Shown here: positions 11,343-21,471 of the stretch, piece after piece
How the letters are laid out: the number at the start of each line of letters is the position of its first letter
How positions within the stretch are numbered: position 1 is the stretch's first letter
Assembly (NCBI GenBank): GCA_023974075.1
Contig: CM043785.1
Coordinates: 20,529,169-20,593,168, forward strand
Length of the DNA stretch: 64,000 bases
Reading direction: 5' to 3'
Source of the DNA: Chaenocephalus aceratus
Taxonomy: Eukaryota > Chordata > Actinopteri > Perciformes > Channichthyidae
Made by a program: the position numbers and the translations under genes
The notes under the pieces: model-generated
What the model saw: only the letters and a program-made list of their open reading frames with translations
What the model was told of the DNA's origin: nothing
The model's database searches: none

Positions 11343-11532
11343 ACACAAAGTTATCTATATATACGGGGATTGGGGCGATGTCCCACATATGTAAGCCCAC
11401 ATCTCAATATTATTAATAATTCCAAAATAATAATAATTATAGTTTTATAACTATTAAATATGCACCCATATTGACTTGGGTCAAATATAAAAATAAATTC
11501 AAGGAACTCAAGATTTGATGCCAAGGCCGGGT
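11343..11532. repeat. Partial third copy of the duplicated block
   Basis: It shares ACACAAAGTTATCTATATAT through CCAAGGCCGGGTTT with the first two copies but is cut inside the tRNA-like segment. It has about 30 extra bases, including CATATTGACTTGGG, near 11465. Confidence 0.85.
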
Positions 11533-12602
11533 TTGTATTGAACAAAAGTATTATATATAGACTAATAACAGCCCTTTTATAAATGCATTTGGACAATTGC
11601 TCGTCATCTCATTACATTTACATGGATATAAGCCCTGTTCTGGGTGGCTTACAGTTTACATACTTCAGAAAAAGTCTAAGTCAACTTTTGGAAGAACCAT
11701 AGAAAAGGGGTGAAAATGGAAAAAATGTTATCCCAAAATAGTGCCTCATATCCGGGTAGAGTCCCCTGACAACTGCCCCTACCTTCCTCCAGAGTCGGAA
11801 AAAGTCTAAGTCAACTTTTGGAAGAACCATAGAAAAGGGGTGAAAATGGAAAAAATGTATCCCAAAATAGTGCCTCATATCCGGGTAGAGTCCCCTGAAC
11901 GGACCATGTCTGTGATGCTAGCTTTGCACCTAGCGGTTAGCATTTTCAATGGAAAAATACATTGAAATGGTTGCCGTTAGCTTAGCGGTTAGCATAATAT
12001 TAAACCGACTTCCGGTTTCCGATTTCGTGCAGACAGTAGTCTTTCACACCATCAAAATGGACAAACGATATCTCGAATGACATCTACAGACCAAGACGAA
12101 GCTAACCGAAGTACTCCCAGACTTCTAGCGTGTGAAAAACGTGTGCAAAGTATCCCCAAACGGACCATGTCTGTGATGCTAGCTTTGCTGCTAGCGGTTA
12201 GCATTTTCAATGGAAAAATACATTGAAATGGTTGCCGTTAGCTTAGCGACTAGCGGTTAGCATAATATTAGTATTTCACACATTCCACTGTTCACCCTGA
12301 CATAAATTATAATGTAACACATTATCCCTCTCTTAATAAAAGTATCCCTCTCGCAATTCAACTAATTTTAAATAATTTTAATAAAAGGTCTCACACGGGT
12401 AGCGAACCGGGGTCGCCCACACCAAGGGGGGAGGACTATTCCATTGCACCAAACGTGGCCCTGAATTGTATTGAACAAAAGTATTATATATAGACTAATA
12501 ACAGCCCTTTTATAAATGCATTTGGACAATTGCTCGTCATCTCATTACATTTACATGGATATAAGCCCTGTTCTGGGTGGCTTACAGTTTACATACTTCA
12601 GC
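11533..12602. repeat. 130-bp direct repeats flanking two tandem pairs
   Basis: Segments 11533-11665 and 12463-12602 are near-identical (TGTATTGAACAAAAGTATTA ... TTTACATACTTCAG). Between them are a tandem pair at 11665-11892 (AAAAAGTCTAAGTCAACTTT unit, period about 132) and a spaced pair at 11900-12004 and 12161-12268 (CGGACCATGTCTGTGATGCT unit). All are non-coding. Confidence 0.85.
12391..12462 (-). other. tRNA-like segment, different type
   Basis: On the minus strand TTTGGTGCAATGG (A-box-like) is followed by CCCCGGTTCGCTACCCG (B-box and T-arm). It is distinct in sequence from the 10372 type. A degenerate tRNA pseudogene or SINE head. Confidence 0.5.
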
Positions 12603-14505
12603 ATCCTGATCTGGGCCTTATTTAGAGGCCCCCTGTGAAAAAATTATCTCTTTAGCCCTTTTCAAAGTACTTTAAACACTCAAGGAGCACTGCGGCTTCT
12701 CAGAAGGCCTTAATGGAAGGTTTTGTTACATTTTAAGCCGTAACCTTTGACATTAGGAGCAGCGGAGGCATCAATCTGCATGTACTCTTCGAGCCGGTTC
12801 TAATGAGAGCAAGTTCAAAGCGGTCGGACCTTCCTTTGCGCCGTCGAGAGTACTGTCGGCATTGCGAATGTGACCTCTGACCTCGGTTTTTGACCTTGTC
12901 CGAGGTCGCAGGGTCCCCATATTTTGCAAGCGGGTTCCACACAAGTGCAACAACACAATCTGGGAGTTTCGGAGCGCCAACCACATTTTTTTCAATTTTT
13001 TCAATTTTCTTCCCATCTGTCAACACAAGCCTGTCATATGCGAAGCTCCAGACAGCATTTGGTGAGAAAGTTTGACATTTTATTGAAAAAAGTTCTGGGT
13101 GGGTTACAGTTTACATACTTCAGAATCCTGATCTGGGCCTTATTTAGAGGCCCCCTGTGAAAAAATTATCTCTTTAGCCCTTTTCAAAGTACTTTAAACA
13201 CTCAAGGAGCACTGCGGCTTCTCAAAAGGCCTTAACGGAAGGTTTTGTTACATTTTAAGCCGTAACCTTTGACATTTAGTCGCACCAGAGGCATCCATTT
13301 GCATCTGCTCTCCGAGACGGTTAAAATGACATCAAGCTCAAAGCGGTCAGACCTTCCTTTGTGCTGTAAAGGGCACCGTACGGCATGAAAGCGTGACCTT
13401 TGACCTTTGGAGCTTTGTTACATTTCAAGCCGTAACCTTTGACATTAGGAGCAGCGGAGGCATCAATCTGCATGTACTCTTCGAGCCGGTTCTAATGAGA
13501 GCAAGTTCAAAGCGGTCGGACCTTCCTTTGCGCCGTCGAGAGTACTGTCGGCATTGCGAATGTGACCTCTGACCTCGGTTTTGACCTTGTCCGAGGTCGC
13601 AGGGTCCCCATATTTTGCAAGCGGGTTCCACACAAGTGCAACAACACACTCTGGGAGTTTCGGAGCGCCAACCACATTTTTTTAAATTTTTTCAATTTTC
13701 TTCCCATCTGTCAACACAAGCCTGTCATATGCGAAGCTCCAGACAGCATTTGGTGAGAAAGTTTGACATTTTATTGAAAAAAGTTCTGGGTGGGTTACAG
13801 TTTACATACTTCAGAATCCTGATCTGGGCCTTATTTAGAGGCCCCCTGTGAAAAAATTATCTCTTTAGCCCTTTTCAAAGTACTTTAAACACTCAAGGAG
13901 CACTGCGGCTTCTCAAAAGGCCTTAACGGAAGGTTTTGTTACATTTTAAGCCGTAACCTTTGACATTTAGTTGCACCAGAGGCATCCATTTGCATCTGCT
14001 CTCCGAGACGGTTAAAATGACATCAAGCTCAAAGCGGTCAGACCTTCCTTTGTGCTGTAAAGGGCACCGTACGGCATGAAAGCGTGACCTTTGACCTTTG
14101 GAGCTTTGTTACATTTCAAGCCGTAACCTTTGACATTAGGAGCAGCGGAGGCATCAATCTGCATGTACTCTTCGAGCCGGTTCTAATGAGAGCAAGTTCA
14201 AAGCGGTCGGACCTTCCTTTGCGCCGTCGAGAGTACTGTCGGCATTGCGAATGTGACCTCTGACCTCGGTTTTGACCTTGTCCGAGGTCGCAGGGTCCCC
14301 ATATTTTGCAAGCGGGTTCCGCACAAGCTAAACAACACACTCTCAAAGGCTCGGAGCGCCAAGCACATTTTTGGAATTTTTTCAATTTGCTCATTCTTCT
14401 CCAGCACTAGCCTATCAGACTATTCACGTAAATCAGAATTATGTGAGAAATTTTAAATGTTATTGAAAAAAAAATTATGGGTGAGTTTAAGTTTCCATAC
14501 TTCAG
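12600..14505. repeat. 691-bp higher-order tandem repeat, three units
   Basis: Units start near 12600, 13123 and 13815. Each has TGATCTGGGCCTTATTTAGA at its start and ends with CAGACAGCATTTGG (or a diverged form) plus TTTACATACTTCAG. Units 2 and 3 contain two related sub-blocks of about 170 bp (for example 13247-13420 and 13421-13590, each with AAAGCGGTC and CCTTCCTTTG). Unit 1 has only one, making it about 523 bp. The last unit is more diverged after 14330. Non-coding. Confidence 0.9.
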
Positions 14506-15021
14506 ATTCCCAGACACCCCCCCCCCCCATAAGTACATGGTAAAAATATTTGGTAAGTGGGACCCATATTGGGTTGTCGTACACCCCTCCCCCACACACC
14601 ATTACAAATATTTGGTAAGTGGGACCCATATTGGGTTGTCGTACACCCCCCCCAAACACCATTACAAATATTTGGTAAGTGGGACCCATATTGGGTTGTC
14701 GTACACCCCCCCCCCACACCATTACAAATATTTTGTAAGTGGGACCCATATTGGGTTTGTCGTACACCCCCCCCACACACCATTACAAATATTTGGTAAG
14801 TGGGACCCATATTGGGTTGTCGTACACTCCCCCACACACCATTACAAATATTTGGTAAGTGGGACCCATATTGGGTTGTCGTACACCCCCCCCCACACCA
14901 TTACAAATATTTGGTAAGTGGGACCCATATTGGGTTGTCGTACACCCCCCCCAAACACCATTACAAATATTTGGTAAGTGGGACCCATATTGGGTTGTCG
15001 TACACCCCCCCCCCCACACCA

Positions 15022-15078
15022 TTAGGGTTAGGGTTAGGGTTAGGGTTAGGGTTAGGGTTAGGGTTAGCGTTAGGGTTA
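15022..15078 (+). repeat. Interstitial TTAGGG array 1
   Basis: Seven TTAGGG units, one TTAGCG variant and one further TTAGGG are set between CACACCA and AAGTGGG of the 59-bp satellite. The array replaces the CAAATATTTGG part of a unit. Confidence 0.95.
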
Positions 15079-15499
15079 AGTGGGAACAAATATTTTGTAA
15101 GTGGGACCCATATTGGGTTGTCGTACACCCCCCCCCACACCATTACAAATATTTGGTAAGTGGGACCCATATTGGGTTGTCGTACACCCCCCCCCACACC
15201 ATTACAAATATTTGGTAAGTGGGACCCATATTGGTTGTCGTACACCCCCCCCCACACCATTACAAATATTTGGTAAGTGGGACCCATATTGGGTTGTCGT
15301 ACACCCCCCCCAAACACCATTACAAATATTTGGTAAGTGGGACCCATATTGGGTTGTCGTACACTCCCCCACACACCATTACAAATATTTGGTAAGTGGG
15401 ACCCATATTGGGTTGTCGTACACTCCCCCACACACCATTACAAATATTTGGTAAGTGGGACCCATATTGGGTTGTCGTACACCCCCCCCCCCCACACCA

Positions 15500-15562
15500 T
15501 TAGGGTTAGGGTTAGGGTTAGGGTTAGGGTTAGGGTTAGGGTTAGGGTTAGCGTTAGGGTTA
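15500..15562 (+). repeat. Interstitial TTAGGG array 2
   Basis: Eight TTAGGG units, then TTAGCG, then TTAGGG, with the same junctions as array 1. The shared TTAGCG variant at the same place suggests duplication of one original array together with the satellite. Confidence 0.95.
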
Positions 15563-15965
15563 AGTGGGACCCATATTGGGTTGTCGTACACCCCCCCCAC
15601 ACACCATTACAAATATTTGGTAAGTGGGACCCATATTGGGTTGTCGTACACCCCCCCACACACCATTACAAATATTTGGTAAGTGGGACCCATATTGGGT
15701 TGTCGTACACCCCCCCCCCACACACCATTACAAATATTTGGTAAGTGGGACCCATATTGGGTTGTCGTACACCCCCCCCCCCACACACCATTACAAATAT
15801 TTGGTAAGTGGGACCCATATTGGGTTGTCGTACACCCCCCCCACACACCATTACAAATATTTGGTAAGTGGGACCCATATTGGGTTGTCGTACACCCCCC
15901 CCCCCCCCCACACACCATTACAATATTTCGTAAGTGGGACCCATATTGACTTTCTGCCACCCCCA

Positions 15966-18900
15966 ACCCCCCCCCATAAGTATAAGTACACAGTACGTTA
16001 ATATTTGTTATGTGGTAAGTGGGCGTCATATTGACTTTCTGCCACCCCCCCATGAGTACAAGTACAACCCTATTAGAAGTATTAGAACACCGCCACCTAG
16101 AGTCCAAGAACGTGCAGCACACAAATATGTTATGTCCGGCACAAATATAGTGGCGACGGGATTCCAAATTCGGTGGACCATCCCTTGGCCCCAATATATG
16201 GACGGTGCTGCTATATCCCTATGGGAGAATTGGACGGCCGGGGCACTAGTGTGCTTCCCAAAAATATTCAACTTTAATCTTTTCAGCATTCCAGACCATC
16301 ATTTGAACAAACAGCCTCTTATCTAAACACTAAGCATTAAGGTTTCTACACCACCCCCTGGGAAACTCCTGCACAATTATGCTGTAAAATCATTGCATCA
16401 TTCCTCCAGAACAATCTGAGACAAGCATGTCTCAAGATCTTGTCATAATGAGCACAGTCAGTGATGCAGCTGTAGTCAGTGGCAGGGTCCCCAAAAAGCT
16501 AGGACCGGCCCTGGTCAGTGGGCTCCAAGGAAACTCTCCCTGGCTTTGAGATGAGGGAAGGAATCACTTGGCAGACACACGTTGTCCTCTGTACGGCAGA
16601 AATCCCCCAAAACCGCAGTACCTCTTCACACCACTGTTGCCTTGACAACGAGGCACAAGCATAATGTCAATATCACCTCAGAGATGTGTTCTTTGCACAC
16701 TTCTTCTGTTCGCAGTGAGCAAGTCTTCACCAACACACTGATTCAGAGAACCCAAAAGGTGGTGCAGAACTATCCAATGCTGCTGTAATCACATTCAGCT
16801 ACTGAGAAAAACTCAATTTAAATCTCTCTCCCAACGGGTTACAAAATAAAACGGCTGAGGTCAGGAATGCTGAAACATGTGAATGTTAAAACAAACTAAT
16901 GATAGTAGTCTGCCTATTCTTTATTACTTCAGTTCTAAGTTAATAGGCAAAACAAAGACACCCTCCTTAACCACTATACTAATCTTTTATCTACTTGGTT
17001 AATTCTATTCATTTTCAAATTGTTTATCTAAGTTGTGTTACAATCATGGTGAGGTTACAGAATACACAAATAACTGTATTCAATCCGCGCCGTATTTGAA
17101 AAAACTGTAATGAACTAAAATCAATATTTAAGGACGTAATATAAGTTAAATATATTGTTAAGCTAATTACTGTTTTATTGTGAAGGCATCTCTGGCGAAC
17201 AGCGGCCTTTGGCTTTTATTGTGAAAGGCCGTTCCGAAAATATACACCGTAATGTGAACAGTGAGTTTGACTTCTAGAAACACGGCAAGTTACGATAACA
17301 ATCGTTCTAATGCATTAACTAAAGTCATGAAAGAGACAAGGAGGGGGAAAGGCGTGTGGAAGCAAGCAATGAACTGAAAATGCCACCAATCCTCTGTTTT
17401 AACGTGATGGCGGACATTGAAAACCGAAGTGGGCATAAGCACCCCTGTCATATAAACATTAATAGATTCCTTCTGACTGACAAGCGTTCAAAAACCCTTC
17501 TGCTTATCACTTAGGCTACTACTTTTTGTTTTATTCATAACCTAAAAATACAATTGTGATGAATAGCTTGCTCTTTTTCTGATTGAAACAAAGGGTCTAC
17601 TCTTCTACAGAATCAGAAAGTACAAATACTGGCTCCGGCTGGAGCTCTCAGCCTTTTCAAGAGAAGGGGGGCTTCTTTCAACAACTAACAACAAACTATT
17701 GGTATACCAAAACATTTACCAACATAAAACAAGGTCTTTACTAATCAACAATGACAACCAACAGACATAACAATCAAGAAACAGATCAATACAACTCCTA
17801 AATAACATTACAATATATATTTCTTACAGTGAGTTCGTTATCTAATGTTTAACACATTCTCATCTTTCTATGTGTAATGTAGGTGGAATAATCCACTATT
17901 ATATTCAATTTGAATCAAACTTTAACCTGCTACATATACTCAGCAAACTACTTTCTACTTTCCCTCAACGTTACTGTATGCAATTAAGTTCCTCTGAAAT
18001 ATATTTGAGTAAAATGATCAGTTAATGACGAATAGTACGAAATTCACAATGCAATGTTTCTTATTTATTTAAATGTACAAGCCTTTTCTTTAGCCCCCTG
18101 TTTGATTCCACTTAAAATCAATCTCTTAATCTGTTCCCATTGCTCCTGGTAACTCCCTGGAATTTCAGAATTGTCTTAACCATTCTGACGTTCCATATTC
18201 ACTTCGCTTTTATTTATCTGACTTAATTAATATGTGTTCACTTGTATTAATATACTGGGCTATTGTCGTTGTTACTATTAACGTGCTTCCCTTGTAAAAA
18301 AATGCCAGGGTGTGTAACCCCCTTTCAGCCACTAGATGGCAGCAGCAGAGCACAAATGAGCTTCACTCTTCTGAGTGCATTGTCTGAGTTCCACAGACAA
18401 TCGCTCACACAGGTATTTTAGGTAAAAATCACACAGATTTATTCCCCGTACAGTTTGTCCAGCTTGACAATGTGATGTTTATTTCAACAGACAAGCAAGA
18501 CCGCGAATGATGCTTCGACACCCATAAAGAATGTGACTATTCCATGGGGCATAAAACCCAGGTCTTAGCGAGCCCTTTATCACACGTTAGCTTTTCAAAT
18601 TAAGTTTACAGACAAAGGGAAACGAGAGCCGGTCCCGTCACAATTTCGGTGAGGTTTGCGTTCTCTCCCCTGATTTAACATATAACAGACCGCTGGCTTT
18701 TAGCTTTCAGCCTTGGTCTGTTATTTAACCCCAGTTTAAAACGGCAACCCGATCTAAAATATCGAGTTTCCAGGTTTTGTCGTGCAGGAATATAACCTCG
18801 CAACCCACAAACTGCACCGTTTCCACGCCACTCAGGAATAAGTATACCTGTAGGTCCACGCCAAACTGCTCTATTTACGTTACGCCGGACTTTCTGTCTA

Positions 18901-19142
18901 CCTGGCGATCAACGTTCATCAACGTTCACGTTTTGTATAACATTCCTAACATAGTAAAATATGCATTGTATATTCCATTTAAACTTTAAAAACACTGTGA
19001 AACGCCTACAGACAATCCTAAAGTTTTAGCATCTATACCTTATTTGTAGTTGCAGGGCCCTGCTGATTGTCTGAGATGTTTAAAAGCGTTTGTTCCCGAC
19101 CCATTCCGGTCGTCTGGATTCTTCCTCAGCTTTGTTATCAGA
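15966..19142. other. Satellite edge and AT-rich interior of the LTR element
   Basis: Diverged satellite edges continue to about 16060 (TATTGACTTTCTGCCACCCC twice). A short stretch at 16483-16512 (CAGGGTCCCCAAAAAGC then CCGGCCCTGG) resembles the end of a hAT element. The rest, to the primer-binding site, is AT-rich with no domain I recognise. It corresponds to the 5' leader side of the minus-strand element. Confidence 0.5.
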
Positions 19143-19157
19143 CACGTCGGGTCACCA
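19143..19157 (-). other. Primer-binding site, tRNA-Trp type
   Basis: On the minus strand TGGTGACCCGACGTG starts two bases inside the 5' LTR end. The 3' end of vertebrate tRNA-Trp is complementary to TGGTGACCCCGACGTG, so this is a match with one C missing. It is the primer type used by avian alpharetroviruses. Confidence 0.8.
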
Positions 19158-19159
19158 TT

Positions 19160-19979
19160 TGATAGAGATTTTAAGGGACAACTGGTCCGCTTTCCAAATC
19201 TCCGCGCGTCGCTAACAAGCTGGTTATCATACAGGAAGGAATCCAGAACATACAAGTAATCTACTTCAATGGTAATATAACAATGCAATACAATCAATAC
19301 ATTACCATACAAAGCCATATCATATCATATGCGTAATGTCAGGAATATGCCTACTCCTGGCCCTTGTTCACGGGCTGCCACGACCTTCCGGTCCGGGCGG
19401 CGTGAGAAGAGAGAGAGAACAAAAAGATGCATGGCTCTCAAATACCAACAGAAACAGGAAGGGGTGGAGTTTACTCAGCCTCCACACACACACACCCCCC
19501 CACATTCCAGAGACCTCAGATGTGTCTTAAAGGATATTTAAGATAACACAAATATTTCATCTCTCATATCTCCAACTTCTGGTTACACAGAATACAAAGT
19601 AATTAAACCCACACATATACTATTCAAGATATGTAGACTTCCCTGAAACATGACATGCTAGAGATCTTAAGCAGAATATACTCTTCCCCCACCTAGCACC
19701 CTGTCCTGCATACCTACACCTCCCCCATAGGGCAATAAAACCCTGTTTACTCTAAACAGCCCTTGTTTAGAGCCATTTTAGTCCTCACCTTTATGAAAGG
19801 ATAAAACAGAGAAATCAATATAAAACACAAACACAAGTATTGTTTGAACAGTATTCACTTAACTGCTACTATTGATAATTACCAGAGAAACTCAAGGGAC
19901 CTCTTTTAATATCTGGAAATTGCAACAAGACTTTCTGCCATTTCAAATGTAACACACTTCTTAAATATCAGATGCTGCA
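19160..19979 (-). mobile_element. 5' LTR (minus strand), uninterrupted
   Basis: The 820-bp LTR is near-identical to 2925-3049 plus 5208-5927. It ends TG...CA on both strands and is followed by AGCT (19980-19983). The short frames near 19329-19541 are within the LTR and have counterparts at 5278-5487. Confidence 0.9.
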
Positions 19980-21052
19980 AGCTTTAGAGGGAAAAACCGT
20001 ACCCAGTGGTGACCCCCCTAACCATCTCTTTGTTCCCCCATCTGTCCGCTCTGACGTGATTCACTGGGCTCACACATCCGTATTAACATGTCATCCAGGT
20101 ATCAAACGAACTATGTAAATGATCAAGCAAAGGTTTTGGTGGCATAAAATGGAGAAGGAGGTTACTGAATATGTGGCAGCCTGCACTACCTGTGCCCGGA
20201 ATAAGACCTCTACCCAGTCTCCTATGGGTCTACTGCAACCTTTGTCCATTCCAAGCCGCCAAATGTCAGACCATGGTCTGACATTTCGCTAGATTTTGTC
20301 ACTGGACTACCGCCCTCTGCAGGTAACACCACCATCTGCACTGTTGTTGATAGATTTACTAAAATGACTCACTTTATCCCCATGCCCAAATCGCCCTCTG
20401 CTAAAGAGACAGCAGAAGCGCTCTTGTCTCATGTTTTCAGGCTGCATGGATTTCCTCGAGGTGTGGTGTCAGACCGTGGGCCGCAGTTCGTTTCCGGGTT
20501 TTGGAAGGAATTCTGCAACCTGATAGGAGCGACTCCCAGCCTCACATCTGGTTACCACCCACAGGCTAATGGTCAATCAGAGAGGATCAACCAGGAACTG
20601 GAGACGTGTTTACGGTGTCTGGTGTCTCAGAATCCCACAACTTGGAGCAAGCAGTTGATATGGGTGGAGTATGCCCACAACACCCAACCTACATCTGCCA
20701 CGGGCCTCTCCCCTTTTCACTGCGCCTATGGTTACAAACCTCCTCTTTTTCCAGAAGTAGAGAAGGAAGTGACTGTACCGTCAGCACATTCCCTGGTGAG
20801 GCGGTGTCACAGAGTCTGGGCAGGAGCTCGCCAGGTTCTCCTGAAGAGTGCTGCTCGCATGAAGAGGGCAGCAGATCGACATCGTCATCCGGCACCTGCC
20901 TACAGACCCGGGCAAAAGGTTTGGCTATCTACAAGAGATCTACCCCTATGTGTGGCCTCCAGGAAGCTGGCTCCGAGGTTTGTGGGTCCGTTTCCCATAA
21001 CTAAGGTTGTTAACCCGGTGGCTGTTCGCCTGCGCCTGCCCAGGTCCCTGGG
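19980..21052 (+). pseudogene. Ty3/Gypsy integrase (3' part of pol)
   Basis: Catalyses insertion of the element DNA. An HHCC zinc domain is visible at about 20085-20210 (HPGIKRT ... CTTCARNK), with stops and a frameshift. From 20271 one frame is open to 21209. The catalytic core has Asp at 20292-20294 (LDFVTGLP), Asp at 20472-20474 (VSDRGPQF) and Glu 36 residues later (GQSERINQE), an intact D,D35E triad. The C-terminal domain reads [14 protein letters not shown] and [10 protein letters not shown]. Gypsy similarity stops near RLPRSL (21052). A 26-bp perfect palindrome (20261-20286) causes the frame change before the core. It is the continuation of the RNase H remnant at 2434-2924. Confidence 0.9.
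20261..20286. repeat. 26-bp perfect palindrome in the integrase gene
   Basis: AAATGTCAGA, CCATGG, TCTGACATTT read the same on both strands. Compared with the Gypsy integrase frame around it, about 11 bases are extra, causing a frameshift. Confidence 0.85.
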
Positions 21053-21250
21053 CCACGGCAGACTATTCAAAACTGGACTTGAACACCCACCCATATCTAC
21101 ACATGCTGGCTATTGTGTTTCGCAACATGTTCTCAGCACACGCAGCATGTCTCTGCTGGGAATTGTAGTTTTAAAAAACGTTTTCGTTTTTCCCAAAATT
21201 AGAAGTTGACAGTATTAAACTGTGTACAGCCCTGGAGGTTTAGGCGATAA
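21053..21250. repeat. Fragment of the fold-back element family
   Basis: CCACGGCAGACTATTCAAAA through CCCTGGAGGTTTAGG matches 52990-53160 inside the 52169-55041 element. The first part also matches 32150-32180 in the 31287-34732 element. It lies between the integrase and the putative LTR end. Confidence 0.75.
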
Positions 21251-21471
21251 GAAACACATTGGTGTGTACAACGCCCTTATTGTTTGCACCTGTGGAGTCC
21301 CTTGTATGTGTATATATTCTGTGTGTTCCCTGTGCCAAGTGCCAGATCGTTTTTGAACCTTGTGAATGGATTGCCTTGCTTATCACCACAGTAAAAACCT
21401 TTTTTTGAATCATCTTTTGTCTGGAGTCGTGCATTTGGGTCCTTTCAGTTTTTGTGTGCTCCAGTCTTAAC
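21251..21471 (+). mobile_element. Probable 3' part of the host Gypsy LTR
   Basis: The sequence ends GTGCATTTGGGTCC...TCTTAACA, resembling the CTGCATTTGGGTCC...AACA end of the Gypsy LTRs at 2045-2433 and 42486-42589, though otherwise diverged. A TGTATATATTCTG segment could be its promoter. The 5' part of this LTR is not evident. Confidence 0.5.

Larger units (their letters stand above)
14510..15965 (+). repeat. 59-bp satellite array, about 22 units
   Basis: The unit runs TACAAATATTTGGTAAGTGG, then GACCCATATTGGGTTGTCGT, then a C run of 6-14 and CACACACCAT. The C run length is the main variation. The array is interrupted twice by TTAGGG arrays. The repeating frames on both strands are translations of the unit and not genes. 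Confidence 0.95.
2925..19979 (-). mobile_element. Endogenous-retrovirus-like LTR element inserted in Gypsy pol
   Basis: Two long terminal repeats (2925-5927, split, and 19160-19979) flank 13.2 kb. The orientation is minus: a primer-binding site lies just inside the right LTR (19143-19157) and a polypurine tract just inside the left one (5928-5938). The ends are TG...CA with an AGCT target duplication. No gag, protease, polymerase or envelope domain is recognisable in the interior, which is AT-rich with a 7-kb block of satellites (9250-16100). I call it retrovirus-like from the tRNA-Trp-type primer site, LTR length and target duplication. It could equally be a non-coding, non-autonomous LTR element. 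The copy is not functional as seen. Confidence 0.75.

Noticed and set aside
15022..15562. A true chromosome end
   Set aside because: The arrays are only 8-10 units, are duplicated within a satellite, and normal sequence continues on both sides.
14477..15744. Several 70-150 codon frames rich in GTHIG and YTPP
   Set aside because: They repeat with the 59-bp satellite in all frames on both strands.
14510..15965. Regularly spaced array resembling a CRISPR
   Set aside because: Units are contiguous head-to-tail with no unique spacers; variation is in C-run length; the genome is eukaryotic.
20364..21209. Whole frame as integrase
   Set aside because: Gypsy similarity stops at about 21052; the last 50 codons read into a fragment of the fold-back family.
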